From: Sphingomonas guangdongensis
GTDB lineage: Bacteria > Pseudomonadota > Alphaproteobacteria > Sphingomonadales > Sphingomonadaceae
Length of the DNA: 64,000 nt
NCBI RefSeq assembly: GCF_900199185.1
Contig: NZ_OBMI01000003.1
Coordinates: 806,001-870,000 of the forward strand
Direction of reading: 5' to 3'
The notes beneath the pieces are model-generated. The model made no database searches. It saw only the letters and a list, made by a program, of their open reading frames with translations, and had not been told where the DNA came from. A program made the translations under genes and the position numbers. Shown here piece after piece: positions 43,872 to 52,953 of this stretch. Numbering within the stretch: the first letter of the stretch is position 1; each line of letters begins with the position of its first letter.

Positions 43872-45929
43872 ATGATCCGTCGCTTCGCCGCTGCCGCGCT
43901 GCTGCTTGCCGGCACCACCCACCTGTCGGCGCAGCAGGCGACCGGACCGACCCGGACCTTCACCGGGGCCGACCTGTTCGCGCTGGAGATGGCGAGCGAT
44001 CCGCAGATCAGCCCGGACGGCACCACCGTCGCCTATGTGCGGCGAAGTGGCGACGTCATGAGCGACACGATGCGGTCGTCGATCTGGCTGGTGAACGTCC
44101 CATCGGGCAAGCAGACCCCGCTGGTCGCGAGCGGCACCGGGAGTGCCTCGCAGCCGCGCTGGTCGCCCGACGGCACCCGCCTCGCCTATGTCGCGAGCGA
44201 GGGCGGGTCGCCGCAGCTATACGTGCGCTGGATCGCGACCGGCACCACCGCGAAGGTCACCGGGTTGCCGACCTCGCCGTCTGCGCTCAGCTGGTCGCCG
44301 GACGGCACCCGCATTGCCTACACCATGCTGGTCGCCGACGAGGCGCCCAAGCTCGGCAAGGCGCCGCCGAAGCCGGAGGACGCGAAATGGGCCGAGCCGC
44401 TGGAGGTGATCGAGCGCGTGACCTACCGCGCCGACGGCGACGGCTATCTGAAGCCCGGCTACAACCACATCTTCGTCGTCTCGGCGGACGGCGGCGCGCC
44501 GCGCCAGTTGACCTTTGGGCAGCACCATGACGACGGTCCGCTCGGCTGGACACCGGACGGGCGGCAGATCCTGTTCGGCGCGGTGCGGACGCCCGACTGG
44601 GAGCGCGAGCCCAACAATTCCGAAGTGCTCGCGCTGAACGTAACGAGCGGCGCGCTCACCCCGCTCACCAAACGTTACGGCCCCGACTTCGCGCCGCAGG
44701 TCTCGCCCGACGGTCGCCAAATTGCCTTTCTCGGTTCGGACGACAAGCGCGCGAGCTACACGGTGACGCAGGCCTATGTCATGAACCGCGACGGCAGCGG
44801 CGTGCGCTCGCTCACCGCCAACCTCGACCGCGATATCGACACGCTGATGTGGGCGCGCGACGGCCGCTCGCTCATCGTCTCCTATGACGACGACGGCGCC
44901 AAGAAGGTCGCGCGGCTCGGGCTGAACGGCCAGCTGACCACGCTGGCCGAGAAGCTCGCCGGCGGCGGTCTCGACCGGCCCTACACCGGCGGCAGCTTCT
45001 CCGTCTCGCGGGCCGGCACCGTCGCCTACACCGCCAATGACGCCAGCCGCCCGGCCGACGTCTACGTGGCTGGCAAGCGGCTGACGCGCCTCAACGACGA
45101 GGTGCTCGCCGCCAAGACGCTGGCGCCGGTGCGCGAACTCGCGGTCACCGCCCCGGACGGCCGCCGAGTTCCCGCGTGGCTCGCGCTCCCGCCGAACCAT
45201 CAGCCGGGCACCCGCGTGCCGCTGATCCTGGAGATCCACGGCGGGCCGCACACCGCCTACGGCCCGACCTTCGCGACCGACGTCCAGCTCTACGCCGCGG
45301 CGGGCTATGCGGTGCTCTACACCAATCCGCGCGGCTCGACCTCCTACGGCAGCGACTTCGCGAACCTGATCGACAAGAAGTACCCGGGCGACGACTACAA
45401 CGACCTGATGGCGGCCGTCGACGCCGCGGTCGCGAGCGGTGTCGCCGACCCAGAGAACCTGTTCGTCACCGGCGGCTCAGGCGGCGGCGTGCTTACCACC
45501 TGGATCGTGGGCAAGACCAACCGCTTCAAGGCCGCGGCCGCGCAGAAGCCGGTGATCAACTGGATCAGCGAGGCGCTGACCATGGACAGCACCGGCTTCA
45601 CCAGCCGCTACTGGTTCGCCAAGCAGCCTTGGGAGGATCCGATGAGCTACTGGAGCCGCTCGCCGCTGAGCCTGGTCGGTTCGATCAACACGCCGACCCT
45701 GGTGGTGGTCGGCAGCGAGGATTACCGCACCCCCGTCAGCGAGAGCGAACAGCTCTACGCCGCGCTCCAGATCCGCGGGGTGCCGACCGCGCTGGTCAAG
45801 GTGACCGGCGCCAGCCATGGCGGCTTCACCGCGCGACCCAGCCAGTCGGCGGCAAAGGCATCGGCGATCCTCGCCTGGTTCGATCGCTACCGGAACAAGC
45901 CCGCCGCCGCTCCGCCCGTCGCAGAGTAG
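43872..45929 (+). CDS. exported S9-family peptidase (acylaminoacyl/dipeptidyl peptidase-like)
   Basis: A 685-residue peptidase with a signal peptide (MIRRFAAAALLLAGTTHLSAQ), a TolB-like beta-propeller (repeated SPDGTxxAYV-type strands at ~45, ~95 and ~135 residues) and an alpha/beta-hydrolase domain. The triad is Ser in TGGSGGGVLTT (about 534), Asp in GSEDYRTP (about 616) and His in GASHGGF (about 648). It differs in nucleophile context from the other S9 peptidase in this window (GASYGGY). Predicted periplasmic peptide scavenging. Confidence 0.92.
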   Translation: MIRRFAAAALLLAGTTHLSAQQATGPTRTFTGADLFALEMASDPQISPDGTTVAYVRRSGDVMSDTMRSSIWLVNVPSGKQTPLVASGTGSASQPRWSPDGTRLAYVASEGGSPQLYVRWIATGTTAKVTGLPTSPSALSWSPDGTRIAYTMLVADEAPKLGKAPPKPEDAKWAEPLEVIERVTYRADGDGYLKPGYNHIFVVSADGGAPRQLTFGQHHDDGPLGWTPDGRQILFGAVRTPDWEREPNNSEVLALNVTSGALTPLTKRYGPDFAPQVSPDGRQIAFLGSDDKRASYTVTQAYVMNRDGSGVRSLTANLDRDIDTLMWARDGRSLIVSYDDDGAKKVARLGLNGQLTTLAEKLAGGGLDRPYTGGSFSVSRAGTVAYTANDASRPADVYVAGKRLTRLNDEVLAAKTLAPVRELAVTAPDGRRVPAWLALPPNHQPGTRVPLILEIHGGPHTAYGPTFATDVQLYAAAGYAVLYTNPRGSTSYGSDFANLIDKKYPGDDYNDLMAAVDAAVASGVADPENLFVTGGSGGGVLTTWIVGKTNRFKAAAAQKPVINWISEALTMDSTGFTSRYWFAKQPWEDPMSYWSRSPLSLVGSINTPTLVVVGSEDYRTPVSESEQLYAALQIRGVPTALVKVTGASHGGFTARPSQSAAKASAILAWFDRYRNKPAAAPPVAE

Positions 45930-45979
45930 CGGCAGCCTTAACGGCTTGTTGGTCAAACGGGCGCTAGCACCTCGCCTGC

Positions 45980-47662
45980 ATGGCGGGGTGGACGATCTGG
46001 AAAGCGGTGCTCGCCACGGTGCTGGCGGTTGTCGCGCTGTGCGCTGCGATGCCAGTACGGGCGCAGCTCGCCGACGTGCCGCTCGCCACCTGCATCGCAC
46101 CGGTTCGCCCCGGCGACACCCCCGCGGCGATGCTGACGACGCCGGCGCGGTTCACCTGCGACACCAGGCAGCACCTGCTCGGCGCGGGTGACTTCTGGGC
46201 GCTGTCGGAGCCGATCACGGCCCGGCTGCCCCATTACCCGCGTATCCGCCTGGCCAGTCTCTGGCAGCGCTCGCTGACGCTCTACGCCGTCTATGCCGAC
46301 GGCAAGGTGGCACGGCTTCATGCCGACAGCCGGCAACTGTCCTCCTATATCCAGCTTGGCGCCCACCCCGAGTTTAAGCTGAGCCCCCGCCCGGCCCGAC
46401 TCCAGCGCCTGCTGTTCCGGATCGACGGCTCGGCGAACGCCCGCGGCGTCCTGCTCCGTCTCGCGGTCGTCGACGCACAGAGCAGCAGCCGCAGCAACAC
46501 GCAGATGGCGGCGATCTACGCCGGGTTCGCGGGGCTGGCGCTCGCGCTGCTGGTCTACAATCTCGCGCTGTTCGGGGCGATGCGACATCGCTTCCAGCTC
46601 GCCTACTGCGCCATGGTGGTCATGCTAGCGGGTTACGCGCTCTCCTCGTCCGGCGCGCTGGCGTGGCTCTATCCCGCGATCGACAACAATGATCGGCTGC
46701 GGATCAACTACATCACGCTCGGGTTGACCGCAGCGGCGGCCGTGCAGTTTGCCCGCCATTACTTTGAGGACAGCGTCTTCGCGGGTTGGCTCTCCCCCGC
46801 GACCGGCGTTGCGAGCGCACTGCTGGCGCTCAGCGGCCTCGTCTTCGCCATCCTCTCGCCCTTCGGCATGGTGGTAGCCGACTGTGTGTATCAGTGGAGC
46901 TTCGTTGCCGGGCTGAGCATCGTGGTGCCGATCCTCCACCGGGCCTGGAGGGTCCAGAGCCGCTTCCTGTGGCTGTTCTCGCTTGCCTGGGCGGCACCCA
47001 TTTTCTTCGCGCTCGCGCGCACGCTGGCGGTCATGCACCTGATCCCGATGAGCTTCTGGATGGACAATTCCACCGTGCTCTCGATGGCGCTGGAGGCACT
47101 GCTCTCCAGCCTCGCGATCGCCTACCGCGTCCAGATGCTCAGTCGCGAGCGGGACGAGGCTCGGGCCCGCGCGCTGTCGCTCAAGATGCTGGCCGACGCC
47201 GATCCGCTGACCGGCCTGCTCAACCGCCGCGCGTTCCTGCACGCCGCGATCGGGCGGACAGGGGCCCAGACGCTTCACATTATCGACATCGATCACTTCA
47301 AGGCGGTCAACGACACGCTCGGCCACGACGGCGGGGATGAGGTGCTGCGCCGCTTCGCCCGCACGCTTCGCCAGATGGCGGCCGGGGACACGCTGGTGAC
47401 CCGGCTGGGCGGTGAGGAGTTCGCGGTGCTCGCGAGCGCCGACCATCCGATCGATGCGGAGCGCATGCTCACCGCGCTCCGCCGGGCGCCCATGCCGTTC
47501 GATCTGTCGGTGACGGCAAGCATCGGCACCTGCGTCGGCCCGCTGACCACGGAGGCAGAGTGGAAGCTGCTCTACCGCAGCGCCGACCGCGCGCTGTTCG
47601 ATGCGAAAGCCGCCGGCCGCGACCGCGTGCGACGCGGCCAAATGCGCGCGCTGGCCGCTTAA
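45980..47662 (+). CDS. membrane diguanylate cyclase (7TM-DISM sensor + GGDEF)
   Basis: A 560-residue protein that should make c-di-GMP. A signal-like first helix (residues 8-28) leads to a ~150-residue periplasmic domain, then seven hydrophobic segments (~175-385) typical of 7TMR-DISM receptors, a short coiled coil (VQMLSRERDEARARALSLKM) and a GGDEF domain with DADPLTGLLNRRAFL, DIDHFKAVNDTLGHDGGDEVL and the active-site LGGEEF at about residue 475. No RxxD inhibitory site precedes GGEEF, so product inhibition is not expected. Its periplasmic ligand is unknown. Confidence 0.9.
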   Translation: MAGWTIWKAVLATVLAVVALCAAMPVRAQLADVPLATCIAPVRPGDTPAAMLTTPARFTCDTRQHLLGAGDFWALSEPITARLPHYPRIRLASLWQRSLTLYAVYADGKVARLHADSRQLSSYIQLGAHPEFKLSPRPARLQRLLFRIDGSANARGVLLRLAVVDAQSSSRSNTQMAAIYAGFAGLALALLVYNLALFGAMRHRFQLAYCAMVVMLAGYALSSSGALAWLYPAIDNNDRLRINYITLGLTAAAAVQFARHYFEDSVFAGWLSPATGVASALLALSGLVFAILSPFGMVVADCVYQWSFVAGLSIVVPILHRAWRVQSRFLWLFSLAWAAPIFFALARTLAVMHLIPMSFWMDNSTVLSMALEALLSSLAIAYRVQMLSRERDEARARALSLKMLADADPLTGLLNRRAFLHAAIGRTGAQTLHIIDIDHFKAVNDTLGHDGGDEVLRRFARTLRQMAAGDTLVTRLGGEEFAVLASADHPIDAERMLTALRRAPMPFDLSVTASIGTCVGPLTTEAEWKLLYRSADRALFDAKAAGRDRVRRGQMRALAA

Positions 47663-47713
47663 CTGCACATCGTTACGCTTGTGACGCATCGCGATCACGG
47701 GTATGTGAGGTTC

Positions 47714-47914
47714 ATGGAAAAGCGGCGTCTGGCAGTACTGGCGGTGGCGGGGCTCCTGGTCCTCTCCTCCGCGCGCGTCCCCACCGCCAACATCCGGATC
47801 GAGACGCACGATGTCGCCGATCTCTCACCGGAGCGGTTCCAGGCGGCGGTCGATGTCGGCGTGTTCGCCGTCAAGCTGCTGGTTACCTGGAGCGCGGAGC
47901 GCCTCGCCAACTGA
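47714..47914 (+). CDS. small hypothetical exported/membrane protein
   Basis: A 66-residue product starting MEKRRLAVLAVAGLLVLSSA, a clear signal peptide or anchor, followed by ANIRIETHDVADLSPERFQA and a second hydrophobic patch VGVFAVKLLVTW. TGAGG precedes ATG 47714 by three bases. No family recognised. It lies directly before the fadD promoter/operator. Confidence 0.55.
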   Translation: MEKRRLAVLAVAGLLVLSSARVPTANIRIETHDVADLSPERFQAAVDVGVFAVKLLVTWSAERLAN

Positions 47915-47915
47915 C

Positions 47916-47951
47916 TTGTCGCTTGCCGCGCGCTTGCTTACACCTGTGTAA
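47916..47951 (+). promoter_or_regulatory. fadD promoter with overlapping palindromic operator; probable leaderless transcript
   Basis: TTGTCG (47916-47921), 17 bases, TACACC (47939-47944) would start transcription at or next to the ATG at 47952. The palindrome TTACAC-CT-GTGTAA (47938-47951) covers the -10 and the start site, an arrangement typical for repression by a dimeric regulator. No ribosome binding site is present before the ATG. Confidence 0.6.
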
Positions 47952-49649
47952 ATGAGCGACCCCGAAGCGATCTGGCGTACCAACTTCCATCATCCGGGCA
48001 ACTGGGACCGGACCTACCCGCCCACATCCATGGTCGCACTGTTCGAGCAGAGCGCCCGCGCTCACCCGGACGCACCGCTGCTCGACTTCCTTGGGCGCCG
48101 CTACAGCTACGGCGAGACGCTGGATGGGGCGAACCGGGTCGCCTGCGGACTGGCGGCGATGGGCTACGGCCGTGGCGACCGGATCGGGCTCTTCCTGCCG
48201 AACGTGCCGCATTACGTCGCGGCCTACTACGGCATCCTCAAGCTCGGCGCGACGGTGGTCAACTACTCGCCGCTCTACTCGGTCGACGAGCTCGCCCACC
48301 AGGTCGCGGACTCGGGCACCCGCCTGCTCTTCACCCTGTCCGCGACGGCGCTGCTCCCCACCGCGCTCAAGGTGCTGGAGCGGAGCGGCCTGGAGCGGCT
48401 GGTGGTCGGGTCGGTAGCGGGCGCGTTGCCGCCGACCAAGTCCTTCTTCTACCGTCTGCTCCGCCGCCGCGAAGTGACCGCAAGGCCCGACGATCCCCGC
48501 ATCACTGCCTTCTCCGCCCTGATCGCCAACGACGGCGCCTGCACGTCCCCGGTGATCGATCCGGAACGCGACGTGGCGCTGATCCAGTATACCGGCGGCA
48601 CGACCGGCACGCCGAAGGGCGCGATGCTGACCCACCATAACCTGTCGGCCAACGCCCGCCAGGTCGCCGAACTCGACCCGCACCCGGAGGAGCGCGACTC
48701 CGTGCTGGGCGTCCTCCCCTTCTTTCACGTCTTCGCCAACACCTGCGTGCTCAACCGCACGGTGGTGCGCGGCGGCGAGATCGTAATGCTGCCGCGCTTC
48801 GACGCCGCGCAGACTCTCGCCGCCATCACCCGCACCAACCCCCGCGCGCTGCCGGGCGTGCCGACGATGTATCAGGCGCTGCTCGATCATCCGGACTGTA
48901 CGAAGACCGACTTTTCCGCGCTGCACGTCTGCATCTCGGGCGGGGCGCCGCTGTCGGCGGAGCTCAAGGCGAAGTTCGAGGCGCAGACCGGGTCGACGAT
49001 GCTGGAGGGGTACGGCCTGTCGGAGAGCTCGGGCGTCGTCTCGACCAACCCCTATGACGGCCCGGCCAAGAGCGGCACCATCGGCCAGCCGCTCGCCGCC
49101 ACTCGCGTCCGGCTGGTCGACAAGGAGGACCCGCGGCGGGCCGTGGCGGATGGCGAACCCGGCGAGATCGTGATCGCCGGGCCGCAGATCATGCTGGGTT
49201 ACTGGCAGCGTCCCGAAGCCGATGCCGAGGTGTTCGTGGAGCTGGACGGCGTCCGCTGGCTGCGCACCGGCGACGTCGGGACGATCGACACAGACGGCTT
49301 CATCCGCATCGTCGACCGGCTGAAGGACATGATCGCCGTCGGCGGGTTCAAGGTCTTCCCGAGCCAGATCGAGGCGGTCCTACACCACCATCCGGCGGTC
49401 AAAGAGGCGCTCGTGATCGGCCTTCCCGACAGCTACCGCGGCGAGGTACCGCGCGCCTATGTCACGCTGGACGAGGGGTCGGATGTGACCGGCGAGGCGC
49501 TGTGCGGCTGGCTCAACCCGCAGCTCGGCAAGCACGAGCGGGTCGACGAGGTCGTGGTGCGGCTAACGCTCCCTAAGACCATGATCGGCAAGCTCAGCCG
49601 CAAGGATCTGATTGCGGAGGTGCTGGACACGTCGTCACCGCGGACTTGA
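47952..49649 (+). CDS. fadD: long-chain-fatty-acid--CoA ligase
   Basis: A 565-residue AMP-forming ligase that activates fatty acids for beta-oxidation. Motifs are IQYTGGTTGTPKGAMLTHHN (P-loop), the GYGLSESSGV adenine motif, WLRTGDVGTIDTDGFIRIVDR and the C-terminal lysine in KTMIGKLSRKDL. There is no signal peptide. The transcript is probably leaderless. The last residues and stop (SSPRT) are encoded by the left arm of an intergenic repeat. Chain-length specificity is not predictable; dicarboxylate or aromatic acids cannot be excluded. Confidence 0.9.
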   Translation: MSDPEAIWRTNFHHPGNWDRTYPPTSMVALFEQSARAHPDAPLLDFLGRRYSYGETLDGANRVACGLAAMGYGRGDRIGLFLPNVPHYVAAYYGILKLGATVVNYSPLYSVDELAHQVADSGTRLLFTLSATALLPTALKVLERSGLERLVVGSVAGALPPTKSFFYRLLRRREVTARPDDPRITAFSALIANDGACTSPVIDPERDVALIQYTGGTTGTPKGAMLTHHNLSANARQVAELDPHPEERDSVLGVLPFFHVFANTCVLNRTVVRGGEIVMLPRFDAAQTLAAITRTNPRALPGVPTMYQALLDHPDCTKTDFSALHVCISGGAPLSAELKAKFEAQTGSTMLEGYGLSESSGVVSTNPYDGPAKSGTIGQPLAATRVRLVDKEDPRRAVADGEPGEIVIAGPQIMLGYWQRPEADAEVFVELDGVRWLRTGDVGTIDTDGFIRIVDRLKDMIAVGGFKVFPSQIEAVLHHHPAVKEALVIGLPDSYRGEVPRAYVTLDEGSDVTGEALCGWLNPQLGKHERVDEVVVRLTLPKTMIGKLSRKDLIAEVLDTSSPRT

Positions 49650-49740
49650 TCAGGGGTCCATGGCTTTGCCGGCGCTACGCTTCGTGATCGTAGCGAAACG
49701 CTCGTCCATAGCTAGACTCCGGGTCAAGTCCGGGTTGACG
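49633..49740. repeat. inverted-repeat element at the 3' end of fadD
   Basis: The left arm cgtcaccgcggacttgatca plus ggggtcc and the right arm ctccgggtcaagtccgggtt plus gacg are inverted relatives of the clpA-downstream repeats, here joined into one ~108-bp element with an inner hairpin (tagcg...cgcta-like). It lies between convergent fadD and the aldehyde dehydrogenase and may terminate both. Confidence 0.75.
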
Positions 49741-49748
49741 GCTTGGCT

Positions 49749-51140
49749 CTAATCTCCCACCTGCCCGCTCTTCTCGCCCCTCGGCAACATCACCGCCTTC
49801 AGGTTCATGAACTCGTGCAGTCCCCACGGCCCGAGCTCCCGCCCGTGACCTGACCGCTTGACGCCGCCGAACGGCGCCTCGGGTGTCGAGGCGAGCATCG
49901 CGTTCACCGCCACCATGCCGCATTCCAGGTCGCGGGCAAAGCTCGCCTGCTCGGCGGGATCGGTCGTCCACACGCTCGAACCCAGCCCGAACGGTACGTC
50001 GTTGGCCCGGGTGATCGCCTCGTCGAGGTCGGCCACCTTCCAGACGCTCGCCACCGGTCCGAAGATCTCCTCGCGGGCGAAGCGGCCGTCGGGCGGCAGG
50101 TCGGTCAGGATCCCAGCCGTCATCCACGCGCCCGGGCGATCGATCTTCTCGGGGGCAAGCACCGCCGTGGCCCCCTCGGCGACGGCGTCGGCCGCCTGCT
50201 GCAGCACCTCGTCCCGCTGCGCGGTGCTGGAGAGCGGCCCCATCGCCGTGTCCGCCGCCATCGGATCGCCAATCGCGAGGTCGCGCATGCCTGCGCTGAA
50301 CCGCGCCATGAAGTCGTCGTAGACGTCAGCGTGAACGATCATCCGCTTGGCGCAGATGCACGACTGGCCGGCGTTCTGCGTCCGTGCGGTGACCGCCACG
50401 GCCGCTGCCTCCGCGATGTCGGCGGATCGCATGACGACGAACGGGTCCGATCCGCCGAGCTCCAGCACCACCTTCTTCAGCGCACGCCCGGCGGCCTCCG
50501 CGATCTGGGCGCCTGCGCCCTCGCTGCCGGTCAGCGTTGCCGCGACGATCCGGTCGTCGGCGAGCAGCGGAGCCACCCGCCGCGCCTCGATCGCCAGGTT
50601 CTGGAAGAGCCCCCGCGGCGCGCCCGCTTCAAGGACCACCTCCTCCAGCAGCGCCGCGCATCCTTGCGTCAGCGACGCGTGCTTCAGCAGCCCGGTGTTC
50701 CCCGCCATGATCGCCGGCGCGACGAAGCGGACGACCTGCCAGTAGGGGAAGTTCCACGGCATGATCGCAAGCACGGGCCCGAGCGCGTGCCAGCTGGCGA
50801 CCGCGCGCCCGCTCGCCGTCGTCACCTCCGCATCGGCGAGCAGCGCCGGACCGGCTTCTGCATAGTAGCGAAAGGCCGCCGCGCATTTCTCCACCTCGGC
50901 AATGGCGGAGGTCAGCGTCTTGCCCATCTCGCGCACCGCCATCTCGGCCAGCCGCTGCTTGTCGGCCGCGAAGCGGTCGGCGATCGCGCCGAGCAGCGCC
51001 GTCCGCTCGTCTAGGTTGCTGGTGCGCCAGCGCCGGTACGTCTCGGCTGCCAACGCTAGCCGACCCTCGACCTCCGGGTCGTCGTGCGGGCGATGCGTCG
51101 CGAACGCCTCGCCGGTCGCCGGATTGACGCTGCTGAACAT
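49749..51140 (-). CDS. NAD-dependent succinate-semialdehyde dehydrogenase family protein
   Basis: A 463-residue aldehyde dehydrogenase. The cofactor region IMPWNFPYWQVVRFVAPAI, LTGSEGAGAQIAEAAGR, the general-base Glu in VVLELGGSDPF and the nucleophile Cys in NAGQSCICAKRM (about residue 257) are intact; EEIFGPVASVW and EAPFGGVKRSGHGRELG close the family signature. It oxidises succinate semialdehyde or a similar aldehyde. ATG 51140 is preceded by AAGGGAAG; the frame extends upstream only as antisense of xseB. Divergent from xseB. Confidence 0.9.
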   Translation of the reverse strand: MFSSVNPATGEAFATHRPHDDPEVEGRLALAAETYRRWRTSNLDERTALLGAIADRFAADKQRLAEMAVREMGKTLTSAIAEVEKCAAAFRYYAEAGPALLADAEVTTASGRAVASWHALGPVLAIMPWNFPYWQVVRFVAPAIMAGNTGLLKHASLTQGCAALLEEVVLEAGAPRGLFQNLAIEARRVAPLLADDRIVAATLTGSEGAGAQIAEAAGRALKKVVLELGGSDPFVVMRSADIAEAAAVAVTARTQNAGQSCICAKRMIVHADVYDDFMARFSAGMRDLAIGDPMAADTAMGPLSSTAQRDEVLQQAADAVAEGATAVLAPEKIDRPGAWMTAGILTDLPPDGRFAREEIFGPVASVWKVADLDEAITRANDVPFGLGSSVWTTDPAEQASFARDLECGMVAVNAMLASTPEAPFGGVKRSGHGRELGPWGLHEFMNLKAVMLPRGEKSGQVGD

Positions 51141-51222
51141 GGCTCGCTTCCCTTCTTTGGTGAGAACCGGTGCGACTTGCTTTCGGTTGCAAATCCGCCC
51201 GGCCCTGCCGCATAGCAGCGCC

Positions 51223-51465
51223 ATGTCAGACAACCGCGCTGCCGAGCTTTCGTTCGAGGATGCCTTCAAGGAGCTGGAGCGCATCGTCGCGCGGCTGGAG
51301 AGCGGCGATGCCGCGCTACAGGAGGCGATCGACCTCTACGCCCGCGGCGACGAGCTGCGCCGCCAGTGCGACGCGCGCCTCAACGCCGCGCAAGCCCGGA
51401 TCGAGGCGATCAGGAGCGACGCCGACGGTCGCGCCACCGGCACCACGCCGTTCGCCGCGGGCTGA
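51223..51465 (+). CDS. xseB: exodeoxyribonuclease VII small subunit
   Basis: An 80-residue protein with the XseB signature: LSFEDAFKELERIVARLESG, then ALQEAIDLYARGDELRRQCD, followed by ARLNAAQARIEAI. It forms the coiled-coil small subunits of exonuclease VII. It abuts ispA with no gap, as in most proteobacteria (xseB-ispA). Confidence 0.93.
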   Translation: MSDNRAAELSFEDAFKELERIVARLESGDAALQEAIDLYARGDELRRQCDARLNAAQARIEAIRSDADGRATGTTPFAAG

Positions 51466-52377
51466 GTGGCCAGCGTGACGACCACCACCGCCGTCACCCT
51501 GGCCGACGCCACCCGCGAGGTGGGGGTGGAGATCGACCGGCAGTTCGACCGGCTGCTCACCGTACCAGACGATCCCCGCGCCGATCTGTACCGGGCGATG
51601 CGGCATGCGGCGATCGGCGGGGGCAAGCGGCTGCGCCCGCTCCTCACCTTTGCCACCGCCAACCTGTTCGGGGTCGACCGCAGCTGCACCGCACGCGCGG
51701 CCACCGCGATCGAGTGCATCCACGTCTACAGCCTGGTGCACGACGACTTGCCGGCGATGGACGACGACGACCTGCGCCGCGGCAAGCCGACGGTGCACAA
51801 GGCCTTCGACGAGGCCACCGCGATCCTGGCCGGCGACTGCCTTCACGCGCTCGCGTTCGAGCTGTTGACCCACCCCGATACGCACCCGGACCCGTTCGTC
51901 CGCTGCGAGCTGGTCGCCGATCTTGCCCGCGCGTCGGGGCCGAGCGGCATGGCCGGAGGCCAGATGATGGACCTGAGGGCCGCGAGCGCCAGCTTCGACA
52001 TTGCGACCGTCACCCGCCTGCAAGCGATGAAGACGGGCGCACTGATCAGCTGCGCGGTGGAGGCTGGCGCGATCCTCGGTCGCCTTCCGGTTGAGGGGCG
52101 CACCTCCCTGCGCGGCTACGCTCGCGACCTCGGCCTCGCCTTCCAGATCGCCGACGACATCCTGGATGTGGAGGGCGACGAGGCCGCGGTCGGCAAGGCG
52201 CTGCACAAGGACGCCGACGCGGGCAAGGAAACCTTCCTGTCGCTGCTCGGGCTGGAGCGGGCAAAGGAACAGGCGGCGATGTTGGTCGAGCAGGCGATCG
52301 CCCACCTGCACGCCTTCGGGGCGGAGGCCGACCTGCTCCGCCAGATCGCTCGCTTCGTCCTGGAGCGCGACAGGTGA
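51466..52377 (+). CDS. ispA: farnesyl diphosphate synthase (polyprenyl synthetase family)
   Basis: A 303-residue prenyltransferase that makes FPP from DMAPP and IPP. The first Asp-rich motif is DDLPAMDDDDLRRG, the GGGKRLRP Arg/Lys motif binds IPP, and the second Asp-rich motif is FQIADDILDVEGD. The start is GTG 51466, immediately after the xseB TGA; a second GTG nine bases later is also possible. The stop overlaps coaD (GTGA). FPP feeds ubiquinone, bactoprenol and probably carotenoid synthesis. Confidence 0.93.
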   Translation: MASVTTTTAVTLADATREVGVEIDRQFDRLLTVPDDPRADLYRAMRHAAIGGGKRLRPLLTFATANLFGVDRSCTARAATAIECIHVYSLVHDDLPAMDDDDLRRGKPTVHKAFDEATAILAGDCLHALAFELLTHPDTHPDPFVRCELVADLARASGPSGMAGGQMMDLRAASASFDIATVTRLQAMKTGALISCAVEAGAILGRLPVEGRTSLRGYARDLGLAFQIADDILDVEGDEAAVGKALHKDADAGKETFLSLLGLERAKEQAAMLVEQAIAHLHAFGAEADLLRQIARFVLERDR

Positions 52378-52880
52378 CCCGGATCGGGGTCTATCCGGGC
52401 ACGTTCGATCCCATCACGCTCGGCCACATGGACATCATTCGGCGCGGCGCGAAGCTGGTCGACCGGCTGGTCGTCGGGGTCACGACCAACCCGTCCAAGT
52501 CGCCGATGTTCACCGTCGAGGAGCGGATGGCGAGCGTGCAGCGCGAGGTCGCGGAGGTGGACGGCGACATCACCGTCGTGACCTTCGATTCGCTGCTGAT
52601 GGACTTCGCGACGCGGGAGGGCGCGAGCATGATCGTCCGCGGGCTGCGCGCGGTCGCCGACTTCGAGTACGAATACCAGATGGCCGGCATGAACCAGCAG
52701 CTTAACGCGCGGATCGAGACGGTATTCCTGATGGCGGACGTGTCGCTGCAGCCAATCGCGAGCCGGCTGGTGAAGGAGATCGCGCTGTACGGCGGCGCGA
52801 TCGGCAAGTTCGTCAGCCCGGCGGTGGAGGCGGAGGTCGTCGCCCGGGTCGCATCGATCGGGCGCAAGGGCGCGCCGTGA
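52374..52880 (+). CDS. coaD: pantetheine-phosphate adenylyltransferase
   Basis: A 168-residue nucleotidyltransferase of coenzyme A synthesis. The N-terminal GTFDPITLGHMDII carries the TxGH motif, VGVTTNPSKSPMFTVEER and IVRGLRAVADFEYEYQMA are diagnostic, and the ISSTxxR-type end reads QPIASRLVKEIA. It starts with GTG 52374, overlapping the ispA stop by four bases. Confidence 0.95.
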   Translation: MTRIGVYPGTFDPITLGHMDIIRRGAKLVDRLVVGVTTNPSKSPMFTVEERMASVQREVAEVDGDITVVTFDSLLMDFATREGASMIVRGLRAVADFEYEYQMAGMNQQLNARIETVFLMADVSLQPIASRLVKEIALYGGAIGKFVSPAVEAEVVARVASIGRKGAP

Positions 52881-52953
52881 CGTTCATTTTGCCGCAAGCG
52901 CCAATTTGATCTAAGCGGCGCGGCACGTCTGATATTCCCGAGGTCGATCGTTG

